The notes under the pieces: model-generated
Told to the model about the DNA's origin: nothing
Database searches by the model: none
The model's input: only the letters and a program-made list of their open reading frames with translations
Assembly: GCA_049583715.1 (NCBI GenBank)
Contig: JBAUWJ010000207.1
Span: 1-7,304, forward strand
Source of the DNA: JAANXG01 sp049583715
GTDB lineage: Bacteria > Pseudomonadota > Gammaproteobacteria > Arenicellales > JAANXG01
Direction of reading: 5' to 3'
Length of the DNA: 7,304 bases
Made by a program: the position numbers and the translations under genes
Shown here: positions 1-5,610 of the stretch, one piece after another
Position numbering within the stretch: position 1 is the stretch's first letter
How the letters are laid out: each line of letters starts with the position of its first letter

Positions 1-185
1 GTGGTGCGCGATACGCCCAGGTCCCGCGCCAGGGTGCGGCTCGCCGGCAGGCGCGCCCCGGGCTTGAGCGCACCGGAGAGGATGACCTCGCGCAGGGCGA
101 TGCAGATCTGGCTCGTGACCTGACGCGGCGAGCTGCGGTCGATGCTGACCGACAACAAGAGCGCGCCAGCGGCGCGTTTCACCAT
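1..185 (-). CDS. GntR-fold transcriptional regulator, MocR/PdxR/TauR-like (N-terminal part only)
   Basis: The reading frame starts at ATG (complement of 183-185) and runs off the left edge after 61 complete codons, so only the DNA-binding end is visible. A GGAG Shine-Dalgarno sequence (complement of 193-196) lies 7 bases upstream of the ATG. The visible protein begins MVKRAAGALLLSVSIDRSSP and continues through IALREVILSGALKPGARLP to SRTLARDLGVSRT. This is the winged helix-turn-helix of the GntR superfamily, with the recognition-helix region at about residues 49-61. The 'DRSSP..Q', 'ILSG.LKPG.RLPASR.LA.DLGVSR' pattern is typical of MocR-type members, which fuse this domain to a PLP-binding aminotransferase-fold effector domain and usually run to about 450-500 aa. 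That second domain lies outside the window, so the MocR assignment is inferred. A plain GntR regulator (FadR, HutC or YtrA type) is the alternative. It is divergent from the dehydrogenase operon, which suggests it controls that operon and itself. Confidence 0.8.
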   Translation of the reverse strand, partial: MVKRAAGALLLSVSIDRSSPRQVTSQICIALREVILSGALKPGARLPASRTLARDLGVSRT

Positions 186-211
186 GGCTGGGCTCCGGCT
201 CGCGCGTGAAA

Positions 212-244
212 TGGTCTGGAATAATTATAGAGACTGGACCTTAT
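212..244. promoter_or_regulatory. Candidate MocR-type operator between the regulator and adh
   Basis: In the divergent intergenic region two similar half-sites face the same way: TCTGGAATAATT (215-226) and ACTGGACCTTAT (233-244). Their CTGGA cores start 18 bp apart. Outer ends GGTC (213-216) and GACC (237-240) also give weak dyad symmetry. The second half-site resembles the CTGGACYTAA direct repeats described for TauR, a MocR-family regulator. That resemblance, together with the adjacent MocR-like gene, is the basis for the call. The element overlaps the candidate minus-strand -10 box and abuts the candidate plus-strand promoter, so one bound protein could act on both genes. A related motif recurs at 4327-4356. 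Confidence 0.45.
224..229 (-). promoter_or_regulatory. Candidate -10 box for the MocR-like gene
   Basis: The minus strand reads TATAAT exactly (complement of 224-229), about 39 bases upstream of the regulator's ATG, in a locally AT-rich patch of otherwise GC-rich DNA. No convincing -35 hexamer is seen 16-18 bp upstream. The box lies between the two operator half-sites, which would fit autoregulation by the regulator. Confidence 0.4.
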
Positions 245-269
245 CAGAGGCCAGCAGTGCTGTCATAGT
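241..269 (+). promoter_or_regulatory. Candidate promoter for the adh/enolase operon
   Basis: TTATCA (241-246, 4 of 6 to the sigma-70 -35 consensus) is separated by 17 bp from CATAGT (264-269, 4 of 6 to the -10 consensus). The -35 element directly adjoins the second operator half-site, a usual arrangement for an activator-dependent weak promoter. It would give a leader of roughly 90 bases before the GTG start at 364. No other gene is seen in 270-363. Confidence 0.3.
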
Positions 270-351
270 GTGAGGGCGGCGGCCGCGCCCCAAGGGCAGC
301 GTACGTCGGTCTTTGTCGACGGATACACTGGAGAGCCTTCCCCTTGTCTTC

Positions 352-355
352 GAGG
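352..355 (+). promoter_or_regulatory. Ribosome binding site fixing the adh GTG start
   Basis: GAGG lies 8 bases before GTG at 364. No comparable site precedes the upstream in-frame TTG at 313, and the family's N-terminus (MKAAV) begins exactly at 364. Confidence 0.6.
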
Positions 356-363
356 TACTCATC

Positions 364-1443
364 GTGAAAGCTGCGGTTTGTCGCGCGTTCAAACAACCGC
401 TGGTCATCGAGGACGTCACCCTCGCGCCGCCCGCGGCCGGCGAGGTACGGGTCGACGTGCGAGCCTGCGCCATCTGTCACAGCGACATCTTCTACATGGA
501 GGGCGCCTGGGGCGGACGGCTGCCCGCCGTCTATGGCCACGAGGCGGCCGGCGTGGTGGAAGAGGTGGGGCCGGGCGTCACCAAGGTAGCGCCGGGCGAC
601 CATGTCGTCGTGACCCTGGTTCGCTCCTGCGGGTCGTGCCACTACTGCGCCCAGGGCGAGCCGGTGCTGTGCGAGGGGGACTTCCATCTGGATCACGAGA
701 CGCCCTTGCACACGGCCGGCGGCGAGGCCCTTGCACACGGCCTGCGCACCGGCGCCTTCGCGGAGGAGGTGGTGGTGGATGCCTCCCAGGTGGTGTCCAT
801 CCCGAAGGACGTGCCCCTGGACAGCGCCTCGCTGCTCGCCTGTGGGGTCATCACGGGGGTAGGAGCGGTGACCAATACTGCGCGCATGCCTCCCGGCGTG
901 CACGCGGTGGTGGTGGGCACCGGCGGGGTGGGGCTGAACACGGTGCAAGGCTGCGTGATCTGCGGCGCCCGCACCATCACCGCGGTGGACCTCTCGGACG
1001 AGAAGCTCGACGCGGCCGGACGTTTCGGCGCCACGCATACGATCAACCTTCGCCGCGAGGATGCAGCCGCGCGCATCCGCGAAATCAGCGACGGCCGCGG
1101 GGCCGATTACGTGTTCGTTACGGTGGGCGCCAAGGCGGCCTTCGACCAGTCCTTCCACTACCCGGGCAAGGCCGGGACCCTGGTGCTGGTGGGCATGGCC
1201 GCCGACGGCGTCACCAGCGAGTTCGACCCCGGCACGGTGGCGGGCTGGAACCAGCGCGTGCTGGGCAGCAAGATGGGATCGGCGCGTCTCGGCGTGGACA
1301 TTCCCGCGCTGGTCGATCTTTACCGCCAGGGCCGGCTCAAGCTGGACGAGCTCATCACCGGCCGCTATCCGCTCGATCAGATCAACGAGGCCGTGTCGGC
1401 GGTCAATCGCGGCAGGGCGCTGCGCAACGTGATCGTATTCTGA
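364..1443 (+). CDS. Zinc-dependent alcohol dehydrogenase (MDR superfamily)
   Basis: This encodes a 359-aa cytoplasmic NAD-dependent medium-chain dehydrogenase that should interconvert an alcohol and its aldehyde. The N-terminal GroES-like domain carries the likely catalytic zinc ligands C38 (CAICHSD), H59 (GHEAAG) and C160 (ACGVITGVGAV). It also has a complete structural-zinc lobe, C89-C92-C95-C103 (CX2CX2CX7C). The Rossmann fold has the dinucleotide loop GTGGVG at 185-190, and D209 at the end of the second strand favours NAD over NADP. The pattern is closest to the class I/III (AdhC/FrmA-like) branch, whose members are usually around 370 aa. The start is GTG at 364, chosen for its GAGG site and the typical MKAAVCRAF opening. 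It is the first gene of a probable operon, with the enolase-family gene starting 13 bp after its stop. The true substrate is unknown. The downstream aldehyde dehydrogenase suggests the physiological direction is alcohol oxidation. Confidence 0.9.
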   Translation: MKAAVCRAFKQPLVIEDVTLAPPAAGEVRVDVRACAICHSDIFYMEGAWGGRLPAVYGHEAAGVVEEVGPGVTKVAPGDHVVVTLVRSCGSCHYCAQGEPVLCEGDFHLDHETPLHTAGGEALAHGLRTGAFAEEVVVDASQVVSIPKDVPLDSASLLACGVITGVGAVTNTARMPPGVHAVVVGTGGVGLNTVQGCVICGARTITAVDLSDEKLDAAGRFGATHTINLRREDAAARIREISDGRGADYVFVTVGAKAAFDQSFHYPGKAGTLVLVGMAADGVTSEFDPGTVAGWNQRVLGSKMGSARLGVDIPALVDLYRQGRLKLDELITGRYPLDQINEAVSAVNRGRALRNVIVF

Positions 1444-1456
1444 TACGGGTCCACTC

Positions 1457-2554
1457 GTGCGCATTGCCCGTATCGAGACGTTCTGCAATCCCCACGTAGG
1501 GCTGTTGCGCGTCACCACCGATGACGGCGCCCAGGGCTGGGGGCAGGTCGCACCCTACAATGCGGACATCACCTCGCTGGTGGTGCACCGGCAGATCGCG
1601 CCGCATGCGCTCGGCCGGGACCCGTTCGACATCGCCGCGCTGGTGCGCGACATCCCCGAGCACGAGCACAAGTTCCCGGGCTCTTATCTGCGCCGTGCGC
1701 TTGCCGGGCTCGATACCGCGCTGTGGGATCTTCGCGGCAGGCTGGAAGGCAGGAGCGTGTGCGCCCTGCTGGGCGGCACGCCGCGCCCTTTCCCCGTCTA
1801 CGCGTCGAGCATGCGCCACGATATAGAGCCGGCCGAGGAGGCCGCGCGTTTCGTGGAGCTGCGAGAGCGCTGCGGCTTCGAAGCCTTCAAGTTCCGCATC
1901 GGCCGCGAGTGCGGCCACGACCAGGACGAGTGGCCGGGGCGCACCGAGGCGGTGGTGTCGGCGGTGCGCGGCGCGCTGGACGACGACGTGCGCCTGCTGG
2001 TGGACGCCAACGGCTGCTACACGCCGTCCAAGGCCGTAGAGGTGGGCAGGCTGCTCGAGCAGCACGGCATCGTGCATTTCGAGGAGCCGTGCCCGTACTG
2101 GGAGTGGGAGTGGACCGCGGAGGTGACGGCGGCACTGGATCTGGATGTCACCGGCGGCGAGCAGGACTGCAACCTCAGCGTGTGGCGGCACCTGATCGGA
2201 CAGCGTGCGGTGGACGTGGCGCAGCCGGACGTGTGTTACCTCGGCGGCATCAGTCGTACCCTGGAGGTGGCGCGCATGGCGGACGCAGCCGGGATGCCGG
2301 TCACGCCGCACTCCGCCAACCTCAGCCTGGTGACCGTGTTCACGCTGCACCTGATGGGTGCGCTCGCGAACGCCGGCCCCTATGTGGAGTTCTCCATCGA
2401 GCCCGACGAGTACTACCCGTGGCAGAGCGGCATCTACGAGCCGGCACTGGTCGCGCGCGACGGCAAGGTGGACATCCCCGACGGCCCCGGCTGGGGCGTC
2501 GACATCCGCCAGGATTGGCTGGAACGGGCGCGGTACCAGGCCAGCGAGCTTTGA
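1457..2554 (+). CDS. Enolase-superfamily enzyme, mandelate racemase subgroup-like
   Basis: This encodes a 365-aa Mg-dependent enzyme that would abstract the proton alpha to a carboxylate and form an enolate, leading to racemisation, epimerisation or dehydration. The capping domain spans about residues 1-110 and the barrel about 120-350. Metal ligands are D183 (VDANG), E209 (FEEP) and E235 (TGGEQD). Both 26-residue spacings match those in mandelate racemase (D195, E221, E247). D258 (QPDV) and H285 (TPHS), 27 apart, match its D270-H297 dyad, and E311 (YVEFS) is the probable counterpart of E317. The usual KxK on the second barrel strand reads K145-F-R147, so the second lysine is arginine. A loop between that strand and D183 is about seven residues longer than in mandelate racemase. 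The start is GTG at 1457, giving the family-typical MRIARIET. It is tightly coupled to adh. Sugar-acid dehydratase or racemase/epimerase are both possible, and I cannot assign the substrate. Confidence 0.9.
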   Translation: MRIARIETFCNPHVGLLRVTTDDGAQGWGQVAPYNADITSLVVHRQIAPHALGRDPFDIAALVRDIPEHEHKFPGSYLRRALAGLDTALWDLRGRLEGRSVCALLGGTPRPFPVYASSMRHDIEPAEEAARFVELRERCGFEAFKFRIGRECGHDQDEWPGRTEAVVSAVRGALDDDVRLLVDANGCYTPSKAVEVGRLLEQHGIVHFEEPCPYWEWEWTAEVTAALDLDVTGGEQDCNLSVWRHLIGQRAVDVAQPDVCYLGGISRTLEVARMADAAGMPVTPHSANLSLVTVFTLHLMGALANAGPYVEFSIEPDEYYPWQSGIYEPALVARDGKVDIPDGPGWGVDIRQDWLERARYQASEL

Positions 2555-2570
2555 ATCCGGGGCGGTACCC

Positions 2571-2593
2571 GTGGGTCGGAATTCATTCCGACA
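2571..2593 (-). repeat. Intergenic palindromic repeat, copy 1 (inverted orientation)
   Basis: The core is TCGGAATTCATTCCGA (2576-2591), preceded by GTGGG. It is the reverse complement of the 2617 and 2666 copies, with two differences that fall at paired positions. Both arms change together (CGGG/CCCG to CGGA/TCCG), so the hairpin is kept. Confidence 0.85.
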
Positions 2594-2691
2594 GCGGCGC
2601 CCGGGATTGGCTCGACCTTGTCGGGATGAATCCCGACCCACAAGCGGCGCCGGGAATTGCTCCGGCTTGTCGGGATGAATCCCGACCCACA
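2593..2691 (+). repeat. Two tandem units of about 50 bp containing the palindromes
   Basis: Unit 1 (2593-2642) and unit 2 (2643-2691) each begin AGCGGCGC, continue with a similar but not identical filler, then end in the palindrome followed by CCCACA. Unit 2 has one net deletion, and the differences between units are confined to the filler. This looks like a local tandem duplication of a REP-like element. Confidence 0.75.
2617..2644 (+). repeat. Intergenic palindromic repeat, copy 2
   Basis: This 28-base element begins CTTGTCGGGATGAATCCCGA and ends CCCACAAG. It is identical to the copy at 2666-2693. Nested symmetry is present: an inner TCGGGAT/ATCCCGA stem and outer CTTG/CAAG ends. Similar palindromes are, to my knowledge, common between genes in GC-rich gammaproteobacteria. 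Confidence 0.85.
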
Positions 2692-2693
2692 AG
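2666..2693 (+). repeat. Intergenic palindromic repeat, copy 3
   Basis: This is an exact 28-base duplicate of the copy at 2617-2644, starting 49 bp after it and in the same orientation. It would form a stable stem-loop in the transcript between the enolase-family and aldehyde dehydrogenase genes. Confidence 0.85.
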
Positions 2694-2701
2694 GGCGGAG
2701 A

Positions 2702-2737
2702 CGCGGTTGCGGACCGGATTTCATTCCGGCAACCGCG
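2702..2737 (+). repeat. Diverged fourth palindrome; possible weak terminator
   Basis: CGCGGTTG (2702-2709) pairs with CAACCGCG (2730-2737), and an inner stem CCGGA (2714-2718) pairs with TCCGG (2725-2729) around the loop TTTCAT. The inner part resembles copy 1, with two differences in CGGATTTCATTCCGGCA. The following bases are only moderately T-rich (TTTGATTT at 2745-2752), so factor-independent termination is possible but not clear. The whole gap 2555-2771 contains no gene I can support. Confidence 0.6.
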
Positions 2738-2771
2738 CTCACGATTTGATTTCGAGTCAGACGATGCGGGA

Positions 2772-4277
2772 ATGAAGCACGACATGAACGAGACATTGGC
2801 GGATCTGGTGGCGGAGGCGCAGGCCACCGGCACCTTGCAGGGCCTGCCCGACGGCCTGTTCATCGACGGCGTCTTCACGCCGTCCGCGTCCACCGAGCGC
2901 CTGCCGAGCTACGATCCCGGCACCGGGAGGCCCTTCGCGGAGGTGCCGGCCGGCAATGCCGAGGACGTGGATCGCGCGGTGCACGCCGCGCACACGGCGC
3001 TCCTCGGTGCCTGGCGCAGGACCACCCCCGCCGAGCGCGGGCGCATCCTGCAGCGCGCCGCGGGCCTGCTGCGCGAGCAAGCCGCGCGCTTTGCCGTCGT
3101 CGAATGCCTGGACTCCGGCAAGCGGCTGTCCGAGGCCGAGAGCGACGTGCGGGTTGCCGCGCGCGCCTTCGAGTACTACGCCGGCGCGGCCGACAAGGTA
3201 CAGGGCGACAGTATCCCCCTGGGTCAGGACTACGTCTCCTGGACGGTACGCGAGCCGGTGGGCGTGGCGGCTCAGATCATCCCCTGGAACTACCCGCTCA
3301 ACACCACCGCGCGCGGTGTCGCGCCGGCGCTGGCGGCCGGCTGCACGGTGGTGGTGAAGCCTGCCGAGCAGACGCCGCTGAGTGCACTGATGCTGGGTGA
3401 GCTGCTGGCCGAGGCCGGACTGCCGGCCGGGGTCTACAACGTGGTCACCGGAACCGGGGAGGGCGCGGGTGCGCCGCTGGTGGCCCACGAGAAGGTCGGC
3501 CACGTCACCTTCACGGGCTCGGTGGACACCGGCGTCACAGTGATGCAGACGGCGGCGCGCAACGTCACCGGTGTGACCCTGGAGCTGGGCGGCAAGTCGC
3601 CCCTGGTGGTGCTGGCCGATGCCGACGTGGAGGCGGCGGTTGCGGGCGTCCGGGATGCCATCTTCGAGAACGCCGGCCAGGTTTGCTCCGCCGGCTCGCG
3701 CCTGGTAGTGGAGCGTGCCCTCCACGACCGCATGCTGGAGCGGGTAACGGAGGTCGCGCGGTCCCTCACCTGGGGGCACGGTCTGCGCAACCGCGACCTC
3801 GGCGCCATCAACTCGCCCGAGCAGCTCGCCAGGATCACGGGCTACGTCACGGGAGCGAGTCACCGGGGGCTCGGCATCGCCTGCGGCGGCGCCGGGGCCG
3901 TGGATCCGGAGAGCGGCGGCGGCTGGTTCTTCCAGCCCACCGTGATCGACGGCGCCGCGCCCGGCGACCCCGTGGTGCAGGAGGAGATCTTCGGTCCGGT
4001 GCTGGCTGTGCAGGTGGCCGACGACCCCGAGAGTGCGCTGGCGCTGGCCAACGGCACCCGTTTCGGTCTCGCCGCCGGCATCTACACGCGGGACATCGAG
4101 CGCGCATTGCGTCTGGCGCGTGATATCGACGCCGGGCAGGTTTACATCAACGAGTACTACGCGGGCGGTATCGAGACGCCCTTCGGCGGCATGCGGCGCT
4201 CGGGCTTCGGCCGCGAGAAGGGCCTGGAGGCCCTGCACGCCTACACCCGCGTGAAGACGGTGACGGCGCGGATCTGA
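2772..4277 (+). CDS. NAD(P)-dependent aldehyde dehydrogenase (betaine-aldehyde-dehydrogenase-like)
   Basis: This encodes a 501-aa soluble ALDH-superfamily enzyme that oxidises an aldehyde to its carboxylic acid. Key residues are in place: the oxyanion-hole asparagine N173 (IIPWNYPLN), cofactor-binding VVVKPAEQTP, general base E271 (LELGGKSP) and catalytic cysteine C305 (NAGQVCSAGSR). The E-to-C spacing of 34 is standard. The C-terminus has EEIFGPVLAV and PFGGMRRSGFGREKG, as in betaine/aminoaldehyde-type and other family members of about 490-500 aa. The start at ATG 2772 is uncertain. ATG 2784 (giving MNETLADL, 497 aa) is equally plausible, and neither has a strong ribosome site; GGGA at 2768-2771 suits the second only loosely. 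It follows the enolase-family gene across a repeat-filled 217-bp gap, so it may be read through from adh or partly insulated. The likely partner is the upstream alcohol dehydrogenase. The aldehyde substrate is not determined. Confidence 0.92.
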   Translation: MKHDMNETLADLVAEAQATGTLQGLPDGLFIDGVFTPSASTERLPSYDPGTGRPFAEVPAGNAEDVDRAVHAAHTALLGAWRRTTPAERGRILQRAAGLLREQAARFAVVECLDSGKRLSEAESDVRVAARAFEYYAGAADKVQGDSIPLGQDYVSWTVREPVGVAAQIIPWNYPLNTTARGVAPALAAGCTVVVKPAEQTPLSALMLGELLAEAGLPAGVYNVVTGTGEGAGAPLVAHEKVGHVTFTGSVDTGVTVMQTAARNVTGVTLELGGKSPLVVLADADVEAAVAGVRDAIFENAGQVCSAGSRLVVERALHDRMLERVTEVARSLTWGHGLRNRDLGAINSPEQLARITGYVTGASHRGLGIACGGAGAVDPESGGGWFFQPTVIDGAAPGDPVVQEEIFGPVLAVQVADDPESALALANGTRFGLAAGIYTRDIERALRLARDIDAGQVYINEYYAGGIETPFGGMRRSGFGREKGLEALHAYTRVKTVTARI

Positions 4278-4326
4278 GCCGCCGCCGGACCGGGCGTGGG
4301 ACCGGCCGTGCACGGGACCCGCAAAT

Positions 4327-4356
4327 TGGTATTGTTCACCATTCAGAATGGACCTT
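4327..4356 (+). promoter_or_regulatory. Second candidate regulator site, upstream of the transporter genes
   Basis: TGGACCTT (4349-4356) is an exact copy of the 8-mer at 235-242 in the regulator-adh region. In both places a TGGT lies 22-23 bp upstream (4327-4330 here, 212-215 there), and a candidate promoter follows directly. The 18-bp-spaced CTGGA half-site of the first location is not clearly repeated here. The match suggests the MocR-like regulator also controls the ABC importer. Confidence 0.4.
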
Positions 4357-4385
4357 GCTCTGCGACCGCTTGGCCGTCTTAGAAT
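4355..4385 (+). promoter_or_regulatory. Candidate promoter for the ABC transporter operon
   Basis: TAGAAT (4380-4385) matches the sigma-70 -10 consensus at 5 of 6. Upstream, TTGCTC (4355-4360) is a weak -35 with a long 19-bp spacer, overlapping the candidate operator. A poor -35 under an operator fits positive control. The predicted leader is about 60 bases. The rest of 4278-4451 shows no gene and no clear terminator for the aldehyde dehydrogenase. Confidence 0.4.
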
Positions 4386-4395
4386 GACAACACTG

Positions 4396-4416
4396 CCCGC
4401 ACGCCCGCGTGGCGGG
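4396..4416 (+). other. Hairpin in the 5' leader of the binding-protein gene
   Basis: CCCGC+ACG (4396-4403) pairs with CGT+GCGGG (4408-4416) with one bulged G (4411) and loop CCCG. It would lie at the start of the predicted transcript, about 20 bases before the ribosome site, where it might stabilise the mRNA. In DNA this rich in GC, chance hairpins are frequent. Confidence 0.35.
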
Positions 4417-4451
4417 TCCTGCACACCCAGTCTCAGCCGAGGTGAGAGATC

Positions 4452-5534
4452 ATGAAATCCGAGAAACTCAGCACAACCGGTCAACGCACCGTACGCTGGC
4501 GCGCGGCCATCGTCGCAGCCGCCGCCGCGGCGCTGTGGTCCGGCGTCACGTACGCCGCCGGCGAAGTCACCGTCGCCTCGTGGGGCGGCTCGTACCAGAA
4601 GGCGGAGAGCGAGGCGCTGTTCCAACCCGCCGCCAAGGCGATGGGCATCACCGTGAAGGAAGACACCTACGGCGGCATGTCCGATGTGCGCCTCAAGGTC
4701 AAGGCCGGCGCCGTGACCTGGGACATCGTCGCCAGCGGCTCGGGCAGTGCCGCCCGCGCCGGCGCCGAAGGCCTGCTCGAGCCGTTGGACTACAAGACTA
4801 TAGACGTCTCGAATTTCGTCCCGGGGACGTATCAGAAGTACTGCGTGGGCGGTGACGTATTCTCCACCGTCTTCGCATGGAACACGAAGACCTACGGCGA
4901 CAAGGGCCCCCAGAGCTGGGCGGACTTCTGGGACGTGAAGAAATTTCCCGGCAAGCGCTCCTATCGCAACAAGGTGGCGGGCGCGCTGGAGCCGGCGCTG
5001 ATGGCCGACGGCGTGGCACCGGACCAGGTGTACAACGTGCTCTCCCAACCCGGCGGCATCGAGCGTGCCATCAAGAAGATCAAGGAGCTCAAGCCCTACG
5101 TCTCGGTCTGGTGGTCCTCCGGCGCGCAGCAGGCGCAGCTCATGAAGGACGGCGAGGTGGACATGATCACCGGCTGGAACGGCCGTTTCGACAATGCCAA
5201 GAAGGACGGCGCCAAGGTCGCTTACACCTTCAACCAGGCCCTGCTGGACTACGACTGTTACGCCATCCCCAAGGGTGCGCCGCACAAGGACCTGGCGATG
5301 AAGTTCCTGGCTGAGATCAGCAAGGCGAAGTATCAGGCGAACCTGCCCAAATACATCACCTACGGCCCGACCAACAAGAAGGCCTACGACCTCGGCACTA
5401 TCGACGACGCGGCCGCGAAAGGGCTACCCTCGTACCCTGCGAACGTTGCCAAGCAGCTACCGATCAACCTGGACTGGTACATCAAGTTCGAGGAAAAGGC
5501 CTCGAGCGCGTATCAGGACATGCTCACCGAGTAG
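4452..5534 (+). CDS. Periplasmic substrate-binding protein of a spermidine/putrescine-type ABC importer
   Basis: This 360-aa protein should capture the solute in the periplasm and deliver it to the permeases encoded downstream. It has a clear Sec signal peptide: basic n-region (K2 to R17), hydrophobic core AAIVAAAAAALW (18-29) and c-region ending VTYAA, with cleavage likely after A35. No lipobox is present. The mature protein begins with strand 1, EVTVASWGGSYQKAE, and continues through TWDIVASGSG, VWWSSGAQQAQLM, DMITGWNGR and YDCYAIPKGAPHKDLAMKFL. This is the PotD-like/SBP family 8 pattern, which also serves polyamines, opines, GABA-like compounds and other amines. ATG 4452 is supported by GAGGTGAG (4439-4446) about 6 bases upstream. 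It is the first gene of the transporter block, with its own candidate promoter. A strong hairpin follows its stop, consistent with the usual need for excess binding protein. The ligand cannot be read from the sequence. Confidence 0.92.
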   Translation: MKSEKLSTTGQRTVRWRAAIVAAAAAALWSGVTYAAGEVTVASWGGSYQKAESEALFQPAAKAMGITVKEDTYGGMSDVRLKVKAGAVTWDIVASGSGSAARAGAEGLLEPLDYKTIDVSNFVPGTYQKYCVGGDVFSTVFAWNTKTYGDKGPQSWADFWDVKKFPGKRSYRNKVAGALEPALMADGVAPDQVYNVLSQPGGIERAIKKIKELKPYVSVWWSSGAQQAQLMKDGEVDMITGWNGRFDNAKKDGAKVAYTFNQALLDYDCYAIPKGAPHKDLAMKFLAEISKAKYQANLPKYITYGPTNKKAYDLGTIDDAAAKGLPSYPANVAKQLPINLDWYIKFEEKASSAYQDMLTE

Positions 5535-5552
5535 CGAGGCGGCAACAAAACG

Positions 5553-5580
5553 GGGAGGCGGCAGAGGACTGCCGCCTCCC
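5553..5580 (+). terminator. Strong intercistronic hairpin between binding protein and ATPase
   Basis: GGGAGGCGGCAG (5553-5564) is a perfect 12-bp inverted repeat of CTGCCGCCTCCC (5569-5580) with tetraloop AGGA. No U-run follows (TCGTCCTTGG), so it is probably not a complete intrinsic terminator. Partial attenuation, or protection of the upstream mRNA from 3' exonucleases, would raise binding-protein levels over the membrane components. Confidence 0.7.
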
Positions 5581-5599
5581 TCGTCCTTGGACGAAGCGG

Positions 5600-5604
5600 G
5601 GAGG
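5600..5604 (+). promoter_or_regulatory. Ribosome binding site fixing a TTG start
   Basis: GGAGG lies 6 bases before TTG at 5611, inside GGGGAGG. No in-frame ATG or GTG lies between here and the Walker A motif, so the TTG start rests mainly on this site. Confidence 0.75.
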
Positions 5605-5610
5605 AACGAT

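Noticed and set aside
313..363. Upstream TTG start extending the alcohol dehydrogenase by 17 residues
   Set aside because: It has no ribosome site, the extension has no family support, and the canonical MKAAV opening with GAGG begins at 364.
244..1518. Minus-strand open frame (424 codons) antisense to adh
   Set aside because: It has no family resemblance, and the plus strand encodes a full zinc dehydrogenase with both zinc sites.
2617..2693. Two identical 28-base repeats separated by 21 bases, resembling a minimal CRISPR array
   Set aside because: There are only two direct copies, the spacer is too short and is itself similar to the sequence before the first copy, and an inverted copy lies nearby. 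REP-like palindromes explain it better.
4278..4320. GC-rich stretch after the aldehyde dehydrogenase as a terminator
   Set aside because: It contains repeated GGGACC/ACCGG words, but I found no stem of useful length followed by a T-run.
2757..5285. Very long minus-strand open frame (842 codons) antisense to the aldehyde dehydrogenase and binding-protein genes
   Set aside because: It is a shadow of high-GC coding sequence on the other strand. Its translation is rich in G, A, R, H and V with no recognisable domain, while the opposite frames carry complete catalytic motifs. It also spans two genes and their regulatory gap.
5446..5610. N-terminal extension of the ATPase frame into the binding-protein gene
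   Set aside because: The extension is an R/S/P-rich out-of-frame reading of the binding-protein gene and the hairpin. A strong ribosome site before TTG 5611 gives the normal family length.
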